Below are positions 15,228 to 21,174 of a stretch of 21,174 nt of DNA, in pieces; within the stretch, counting starts at the first letter, position 1, and every line of letters begins with the position of its first letter. The stretch lies in contig JANDJZ010001014.1 in assembly GCA_027943245.1 (NCBI GenBank), positions 1 through 21,174 of the forward strand, in the 5' to 3' direction. The translations under genes were made by a program, and so were the position numbers. Source of the DNA: Acanthamoeba sp. SK_2022b. Lineage: Eukaryota > Discosea > Longamoebia > Acanthamoebidae. The notes under the pieces are model-generated. The model was given only the letters and a program-made list of their open reading frames with translations, ran no database searches and had not been told where the DNA came from.

Positions 15228-15641
15228 ATGCTCGACAAACTGGACGCGGCTCTGCGCTTTGGCCAAGAGGCGCTGAACTTGCGCGCCCAGCGGCAGGAAA
15301 TTCTGGCCGCCAACATCGCCAACGCAGACACACCGGGTTATCAGGCGCGGGATATCGATTTCGCCAGCCAATTGAACAACGTGCTGGAACAAGGGCGCGT
15401 CAACGGCAACGGCATGTCGCTGAACCTGACGGCGGCGCGCCACATCCCGGCGCAAACCCTGCAGCCGCCGCAGCTCGATCTGTTGTACCGGGTACCGGAC
15501 CAGCCGTCGATGGACGGCAACACGGTGGACATGGATCGCGAACGCACCAACTTTGCCGATAACAGCCTGAAATATCAGACCGACCTGACGCTGCTCAACG
15601 GGCAGATCAAAGGGATGATGTCCGTGCTGCAACAAGGATAA
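15228..15641 (+). CDS. flgB: FlgB, proximal rod protein
   Basis: FlgB forms part of the proximal rod next to the MS ring and export gate. It has 137 residues, as in E. coli. The N-terminal rod/hook signature reads [17 protein letters not shown], and the C-terminal helix includes [20 protein letters not shown]. It has no Sec signal because it is exported through the flagellar apparatus. GGAGGGAG precedes the ATG. flgC follows after 5 bases. Confidence 0.97.
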   Translation: MLDKLDAALRFGQEALNLRAQRQEILAANIANADTPGYQARDIDFASQLNNVLEQGRVNGNGMSLNLTAARHIPAQTLQPPQLDLLYRVPDQPSMDGNTVDMDRERTNFADNSLKYQTDLTLLNGQIKGMMSVLQQG

Positions 15642-15646
15642 GGCGC

Positions 15647-16051
15647 ATGTCTTTACTGAACATTTTTGATATCTCCGGCTCGGCGTTATCGGCGCAATCC
15701 CAGCGCATGAACGTCAGCGCCAGCAACATGGCCAACGCCGACAGCGTGACCGGCCCGGACGGCGAGCCTTACCGCGCCAAGCAGGTGGTGTTCCAGGTCG
15801 CGGCGGCGCCCGGGCAGCCGACCGGCGGCGTGCGCGTCGCCCAGGTGGTGGACGATCCGGCGCCCGAGCGTCTGGTGTACCAGCCGGGCAACCCGCTGGC
15901 GGACGCCAAGGGCTACGTGCGCATGCCGAACGTCGACGTCGTGGGGGAAATGGTCAACACCATCTCCGCTTCCCGCAGCTACCAGGCCAACGTCGAGGTG
16001 CTCAACACCACCAAGTCGATGATGATGAAAACCCTGACGCTGGGTCAGTAA
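15647..16051 (+). CDS. flgC: FlgC, proximal rod protein
   Basis: FlgC is a proximal rod subunit adjoining FlgB and FlgF. It has 134 residues, equal to E. coli. The start [20 protein letters not shown] and the motif ASNMANADS are diagnostic, as is the C-terminal rod helix [25 protein letters not shown] lies before the ATG and the gap from flgB is 5 bases, so the two are co-transcribed and probably coupled. Confidence 0.97.
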   Translation: MSLLNIFDISGSALSAQSQRMNVSASNMANADSVTGPDGEPYRAKQVVFQVAAAPGQPTGGVRVAQVVDDPAPERLVYQPGNPLADAKGYVRMPNVDVVGEMVNTISASRSYQANVEVLNTTKSMMMKTLTLGQ

Positions 16052-16063
16052 CCGGAGGTTCCC

Positions 16064-16741
16064 ATGGCTATTGCCGCAACCACTAACGAGTCGTTGGACA
16101 ACACCGTCATCGGTAACAACAGCAAAAATACCAACAGCCAGGATCTGCACAACAGCTTCCTGACGCTGCTGGTGGCGCAGTTGAAAAACCAGGATCCGAC
16201 CAATCCAATGCAGAACAACGAGCTGACCTCGCAGCTGGCGCAGATCAACACCGTTCAGGGCATCGAAAAACTCAACACCACGCTGGGCTCGATCTCCGGC
16301 CAGATCAACAGCAACCAGTCGCTGCAGGCGACGGCGCTGATCGGTCATGGCGTGATGGTGCCGGGCAACAACATTCTGGTCGGCAGCAAGGATGGCAAGG
16401 TCAGCACCACGCCGTTCGGCGTGGAACTGGAGCGCGCCGCCGATCAGGTGACCGCTACCATCACCAACGCCAGCGGGCAGGTGGTGCGCACCATCGAAAT
16501 CGGCGGCCTGACCGCCGGCGTACACGCCTTCACCTGGGACGGTTCGCTGGATGACGGCTCCACCGCGCCAGACGGCGCCTACAAAGTGGCGATTAACGCC
16601 AAAGGCAACGGTGAACAGTTGGTGGCGCGTAGCCTGCACTTCGGGCTGGTGAACGGCGTGATCCGCGACGGCAACGGCGCCAAGCTGGATCTCGGCCTGG
16701 CGGGCAACGCCACCCTGGAAGACGTGCGACAGATCTTATAA
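16064..16741 (+). CDS. flgD: FlgD, hook cap (scaffold) protein
   Basis: FlgD caps the growing hook and is discarded when the hook is complete. The 225-residue product has the N-terminal export region, then the conserved block FLTLLVAQLKNQDPTNPMQN and the QLAQINTVQGIEKLN helix. A beta-rich FlgD domain carries GHGVMVPGNNIL and the tail motif DGAYKVAINA. GGAGG is 6 bases before the ATG. It lies 12 bases after flgC. Confidence 0.97.
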   Translation: MAIAATTNESLDNTVIGNNSKNTNSQDLHNSFLTLLVAQLKNQDPTNPMQNNELTSQLAQINTVQGIEKLNTTLGSISGQINSNQSLQATALIGHGVMVPGNNILVGSKDGKVSTTPFGVELERAADQVTATITNASGQVVRTIEIGGLTAGVHAFTWDGSLDDGSTAPDGAYKVAINAKGNGEQLVARSLHFGLVNGVIRDGNGAKLDLGLAGNATLEDVRQIL

Positions 16742-16795
16742 CCCTAAGCATCAGGCTCAATCGGACGATAGCCTGACCACTATTCGGAGAATAAC

Positions 16796-18019
16796 ATGGC
16801 CTTTTCTCAGGCAGTCAGCGGCTTGAACGCGGCAGCAACCAACCTGGACGTGATCGGTAACAACATCGCCAACTCCGCGACCGCGGGCTTCAAATCCGGC
16901 AGCGTGTCCTTCGCCGACATGTTCGCCGGTTCGCAGGTTGGGCTGGGCGTTAAAGTGTCCGGCATCACCCAGAACTTCAAGGGCGGCACCACCACCGGCA
17001 CCAGCCGTGCGCTGGATGTGGCCATCAACGGCAACGGCTTCTTCCGCATGCAGGATAAAGACGGCGGTATCTTCTATACCCGCAACGGCCAGTTCAAGCT
17101 GGACGAGAACCGCAATCTGACCAACATGCAGGGCCTGCAGCTGACCGGTTACCCGGCGGCCGGTTCCCCGCCGACCATCCAGCAGGGTGCCAACCCGGTG
17201 CCGCTGAGCATTCCTGAAGGCATGATGAACGCCAAGGCGTCTACCTCCGGTGAGATGGTAACCAACCTGAAGTCCACCCATAAAGTGCCGGAGAACAAGA
17301 CGTTCGATCCGACCAAACAGGACAGCTACAACTACGTCAACACCATCACCGCCTACGACTCGCTGGGTAACGCGCACAACATCAACGCCTACTTCGTGAA
17401 GACGGAAGACAACAAGTGGCAGGTCTATACCCAGGACGGCAGCGCAGCGCCAGTGAACGCCGGCACCATGGAGTTCAGCACCAGCGGCAACCTGGTGAAA
17501 ACCACCAGCACCAACGGCGCGCCGGGCGAGTTCAGCATGGTGATCCCGATGACCGCCAAAGACGGCGCACCGGCGCAAAACTTCACCCTGAGCTTCGCCG
17601 GCAGCATGCAGCAGAACGTGGGCAGCGACTCGGTGAGCAAAGTGGCGCAGGACGGTTATGCCGCCGGTGAATACACCAACTTCCAAATCAACAACGACGG
17701 CACCGTCGTGGGTATCTACTCCAACCAGCAGACCCAGGTGCTGGGCCAGATCGTCATGGCCAACTTCTCCAACCCGGAAGGGCTGGCGTCGCAGGGCGAT
17801 AACGTGTGGCAGGAAACCGGTGCATCCGGCCAGCCGCGCGTCGGTCTGTCGGGCGGCGGCGGCTTCGGTAAGCTGACCAGCGGCGCGCTGGAGTCTTCCA
17901 ACGTCGATCTGAGCCAGGAGCTGGTGAACATGATCGTCGCACAGCGTAACTACCAGTCCAACGCCCAGACCATCAAGACGCAGGACTCCATCCTGCAGAC
18001 GCTGGTTAGCCTGCGCTAA
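16796..18019 (+). CDS. flgE: FlgE, flagellar hook protein
   Basis: FlgE polymerises into the hook, the universal joint between rod and filament. The 407-residue product is near the usual enterobacterial length (about 402). N-terminal D0 has FSQAVSGLNAAATNLDVIGN and IANSATAGFKSG; C-terminal D0 ends SQELVNMIVAQRNYQSNAQT ... LQTLVSLR. The middle, surface-exposed D1/D2 part is the variable region. CGGAGA precedes the ATG; 54 bases separate it from flgD, the widest gap so far in this operon. Confidence 0.98.
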   Translation: MAFSQAVSGLNAAATNLDVIGNNIANSATAGFKSGSVSFADMFAGSQVGLGVKVSGITQNFKGGTTTGTSRALDVAINGNGFFRMQDKDGGIFYTRNGQFKLDENRNLTNMQGLQLTGYPAAGSPPTIQQGANPVPLSIPEGMMNAKASTSGEMVTNLKSTHKVPENKTFDPTKQDSYNYVNTITAYDSLGNAHNINAYFVKTEDNKWQVYTQDGSAAPVNAGTMEFSTSGNLVKTTSTNGAPGEFSMVIPMTAKDGAPAQNFTLSFAGSMQQNVGSDSVSKVAQDGYAAGEYTNFQINNDGTVVGIYSNQQTQVLGQIVMANFSNPEGLASQGDNVWQETGASGQPRVGLSGGGGFGKLTSGALESSNVDLSQELVNMIVAQRNYQSNAQTIKTQDSILQTLVSLR

Positions 18020-18031
18020 TAGGGCCGAGTC

Positions 18032-18787
18032 ATGGATCACGCGATTTATACCGCGATGGGCGCGGCGCGCCAAACGCTGGAACAGCAGTCCATCACCGCC
18101 AACAACCTGGCCAATGCGTCGACGCCGGGCTTTCGCGCCCAGCTCGCCGCGTTGCGCGCGGTACCGGTCGACGGGCCGAGTATGGCGACGCGCACCCTGG
18201 TGACCGCGTCGACGCCGGGCGCCGACATGAGCCAGGGGGCGCTGAACTACACGGCGCGGCCGCTGGACGTGGCGCTGCAGCAGGACGGTTTTCTGGCGGT
18301 GAGCCTGCCGGATGGCGGTGAAGCCTATACCCGCAACGGCAACATTCAGATCTCCTCCACCGGGCAGTTGACGGTGCAGGGGTTGCCGGTGATGGGCGAC
18401 GGCGGCCCGATCGAGGTGCCGCCGTCGGCGGAGATCACCATCGCGGCCGACGGCACCATATCGGCGCTGAACGCCGGCGATCCGCCGAACACCATCGCGC
18501 AGATCGGCCGCCTGAAGCTGGTGAAAGCCGATGCGCGCGAAGTGATGCGCGGTGACGACGGGCTGTTCCGCCTGACGCCGGAAACCCAACAGCAGCGCGG
18601 CAATCAGTTGCAAAACGATCCGCTGGTGCGGGTGATGCCGGGCGTGCTGGAAGGTAGCAACGTCAAGCCGGTGGAAACCATGGTCGACATGATCGCCAAC
18701 GCCCGCCGTTTTGAAATGCAAATGAAGGTCATCCACAGCGTGGATGAAAACGAACAGCGTGCCAACTCACTGCTCTCAATGAGTTAA
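18032..18787 (+). CDS. flgF: FlgF, rod protein
   Basis: FlgF is a rod subunit between the proximal parts and FlgG. It has 251 residues, the usual length. Signature elements are MDHAIYTAMGAARQTLEQQS, NNLANASTPGFRAQL and, near the C-terminus, VLEGSNVKPVETMVDMIANA with the helix RRFEMQMKVI. The Shine-Dalgarno is poor (a weak GGGCCGAG), so initiation may rely on ribosomes finishing flgE 12 bases upstream. Confidence 0.97.
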   Translation: MDHAIYTAMGAARQTLEQQSITANNLANASTPGFRAQLAALRAVPVDGPSMATRTLVTASTPGADMSQGALNYTARPLDVALQQDGFLAVSLPDGGEAYTRNGNIQISSTGQLTVQGLPVMGDGGPIEVPPSAEITIAADGTISALNAGDPPNTIAQIGRLKLVKADAREVMRGDDGLFRLTPETQQQRGNQLQNDPLVRVMPGVLEGSNVKPVETMVDMIANARRFEMQMKVIHSVDENEQRANSLLSMS

Positions 18788-18802
18788 GCAGCAAGGAAAT
18801 AA

Positions 18803-19588
<786 letters not shown>

Positions 19589-19596
19589 TCTGTCAT

Positions 19597-19630
19597 TGAC
19601 GGGCCCGGCTTGCCGCGCCCGTCATTCTCT
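19597..19630 (+). terminator. Terminator-like hairpin between flgG and flgH
   Basis: TGACGGGC (19597-19604) pairs with GCCCGTCA (19617-19624); inside, CGGC (19606-19609) pairs with GCCG (19612-19615) around TT, leaving one C-C mismatch. TTCTCTTTC follows. This resembles a leaky intrinsic terminator inside the operon, just before the ring genes. Confidence 0.5.
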
Positions 19631-19653
19631 TTCGTGAAACAAAGGCGATACCC

Positions 19654-20373
19654 GTGGTAACCACATATTCGATGGCAAGCCTGCCGCGGCAGGGACAACG
19701 CTGGCTGGCGGGAATGGTGATGCTGACGCTGAGCGGCTGCGCCTATATCCCGCACAAACCGCTGGTGGACGGCGCGACCACGGCGCAGCCCGCGCCGGCC
19801 AGCGCGCCGATGCCGAACGGCTCGATCTTCCAGACGGTGCAGCCGATGAACTACGGCTACCAGCCGCTGTTCGAAGACCGCCGTCCGCGCAACGTCGGCG
19901 ACACCCTGACCATCGTGCTGCAGGAAAACGTCAGCGCCAGCAAGAGCTCTTCCGCCAACGCCAGCCGCAACGGCGCCAGCAAGTTCGGCGTCGCCACCTC
20001 GCCGCGTTACCTCGACGGCCTGTTGGGCAATGCGCGCGCCGATATGGACATTTCCGGCGACAGCACCTTCGGCGGCAAGGGCGGCGCCAACGCCAACAAC
20101 ACCTTCAACGGCACCATTACGGTGACGGTCAACCAGGTGCTGGCCAACGGCAACCTGCACGTGGTAGGGGAAAAGCAGATCGCCATCAACCAGGGCACGG
20201 AATTCATCCGCTTCTCCGGCGTCGTCAATCCGCGCACCATCAGCGGCAACAACTCGGTGACCTCGACGCAGGTGGCGGACGCACGTATCGAATACGTCGG
20301 CAATGGCTATATCAACGAAGCGCAGACCATGGGCTGGCTGCAGCGCTTCTTCTTAAATGTTTCACCGTTCTAA
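19654..20373 (+). CDS. flgH: FlgH, L-ring lipoprotein
   Basis: FlgH builds the L ring in the outer membrane. The 239-residue precursor has a lipoprotein signal with lipobox LSGC; the lipidated residue is Cys29, followed by Ala, consistent with sorting to the outer membrane. The mature domain has [60 protein letters not shown] and the terminal [14 protein letters not shown] chose GTG 19654 because AAAGG lies a proper distance upstream; the in-frame ATG at 19672 lacks a ribosome site. flgI follows after 10 bases. Confidence 0.96.
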   Translation: MVTTYSMASLPRQGQRWLAGMVMLTLSGCAYIPHKPLVDGATTAQPAPASAPMPNGSIFQTVQPMNYGYQPLFEDRRPRNVGDTLTIVLQENVSASKSSSANASRNGASKFGVATSPRYLDGLLGNARADMDISGDSTFGGKGGANANNTFNGTITVTVNQVLANGNLHVVGEKQIAINQGTEFIRFSGVVNPRTISGNNSVTSTQVADARIEYVGNGYINEAQTMGWLQRFFLNVSPF

Positions 20374-20383
20374 GGATTGACTG

Positions 20384-21174
20384 ATGCTGAAAAAATGGTT
20401 TATCGCGCTGTGCGTCGGGCTGGTGTGCTTGCCGGCGGCGGCGGAGCGCATCCGCGATCTGGTGACGGTGCAGGGCGTGCGAGACAACGCCCTGATCGGC
20501 TACGGCCTGGTGGTGGGGCTGGACGGCTCCGGCGACCAGACCATGCAGACGCCGTTTACCACCCAAAGCCTGAGCAACATGCTGTCGCAGCTGGGCATCA
20601 CCGTGCCGCCGGGCACCAACATGCAGCTGAAAAACGTGGCGGCGGTGATGGTGACCGCCAAACTGCCGCCGTTCTCGCGCGCCGGGCAGAACATCGACGT
20701 GGTGGTTTCTTCGATGGGCAACGCCAAGAGCCTGCGTGGCGGCACCCTGCTGATGACGCCGCTCAAAGGCGTGGATAACCAGGTTTATGCGCTGGCGCAG
20801 GGCAACGTGCTGGTCGGTGGCGCGGGCGCGGCGGCCGGCGGCAGCAGCGTGCAGGTCAACCAGCTGGCGGGCGGGCGCATCAGCAACGGCGCCACCATCG
20901 AGCGCGAGCTGCCGACCACCTTCGGCAGCGGCGGCGTTCTCAACCTGCAGCTGAACGACGAAGATTTCACGCTGGCGCAGCAGATCAGCGACGCCATCAA
21001 CCGCCAACGCGGCGGCGGCACCGCGACGCCGCTCGACGCCCGCACGATCCAGGTACTGGTGCCGCAGGGCAACAGCTCTCAGGTGCGCTTCCTGGCGGAG
21101 ATTCAAAACATCACCGTCAACGTCGGGGCGATGGATGCCAAAGTGATCATCAATTCGCGCACCGGTTCGGTGGT
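20384..21174 (+). CDS. flgI: FlgI, P-ring protein, N-terminal part (3' end beyond window)
   Basis: FlgI is the periplasmic P-ring subunit around the rod. The visible 263 codons begin [20 protein letters not shown], a Sec signal peptide cleaved near residue 20. The mature start [20 protein letters not shown] and the blocks [40 protein letters not shown] and [13 protein letters not shown] are diagnostic. AAGGA precedes the ATG. The frame is open to the window edge. Confidence 0.97.
   Translation, partial: MLKKWFIALCVGLVCLPAAAERIRDLVTVQGVRDNALIGYGLVVGLDGSGDQTMQTPFTTQSLSNMLSQLGITVPPGTNMQLKNVAAVMVTAKLPPFSRAGQNIDVVVSSMGNAKSLRGGTLLMTPLKGVDNQVYALAQGNVLVGGAGAAAGGSSVQVNQLAGGRISNGATIERELPTTFGSGGVLNLQLNDEDFTLAQQISDAINRQRGGGTATPLDARTIQVLVPQGNSSQVRFLAEIQNITVNVGAMDAKVIINSRTGSV

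Noticed and set aside
15555..15562. GCCGATAA inside flgB as a FliA -10
   Set aside because: The bases 11 plus 8 upstream do not resemble TAAAGTTT.
16757..18736. Long open frame of 659 residues on the minus strand opposite flgE and flgF
   Set aside because: It mirrors real coding genes in GC-rich DNA, with composition rich in R, H, Q, V and G, no recognisable domain and no ribosome site. Similar shadows at 9768-11642 and 3231-4640 were left out for the same reason.
20377..20778. Open frame starting just before flgI
   Set aside because: It is out of frame with flgI, whose start at 20384 gives a signal peptide and clear family sequence to the window end.

Overview
This window is a stretch of enterobacterial chromosome carrying flagellar and chemotaxis genes. 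The order cheA-cheW-MCP-MCP-cheR-cheB-cheY-cheZ / flhB-flhA-flhE / flgN-flgM-flgA // flgB-flgC-flgD-flgE-flgF-flgG-flgH-flgI is seen when these operons lie side by side, as in Serratia and Yersinia relatives. High GC, protein lengths almost equal to the Escherichia/Salmonella orthologues, and high residue identity suggest a Serratia-like member of Yersiniaceae. The species assignment is inference.

Layout. Positions 1-1420 hold the 3' end of cheA and all of cheW, closed by a hairpin. At 1534-1560 a consensus sigma-28 (FliA) promoter starts a second unit: two chemoreceptor genes, then cheR, cheB, cheY and cheZ, up to 8085. From 8145 to 8842 a vapBC-type toxin-antitoxin pair with its own promoter and operator lies between cheZ and flhB. 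flhB, flhA and flhE follow as overlapping genes up to 12595. A second toxin-antitoxin pair, RelE-like toxin plus XRE antitoxin in HigBA order, is on the minus strand at 12598-13267 and ends 2 bases from the flhE stop. Next come flgN, flgM and flgA on the minus strand, with a near-consensus FliA promoter between flgA and flgM. A divergent control region at about 15089-15227 separates flgA from the plus-strand rod/hook/ring operon, flgB to flgI; flgI runs off the window.

How it works together. The receptors signal through CheW to CheA, which phosphorylates CheY and CheB. CheR and CheB set receptor methylation and CheZ dephosphorylates CheY-P. FlhA and FlhB form the core of the flagellar export gate. 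FlgB/C/F/G build the rod, FlgE the hook under the FlgD cap, and FlgA/FlgH/FlgI the P and L rings. FlgN is a chaperone and FlgM the anti-sigma factor that holds FliA until the hook is complete.

The most unusual aspect is the placement of two unrelated type II toxin-antitoxin modules inside one flagellar locus. Each lies directly downstream of, and in the same direction as, a unit that carries a FliA promoter. The second is also tail to tail with flhBAE with no room for a terminator.
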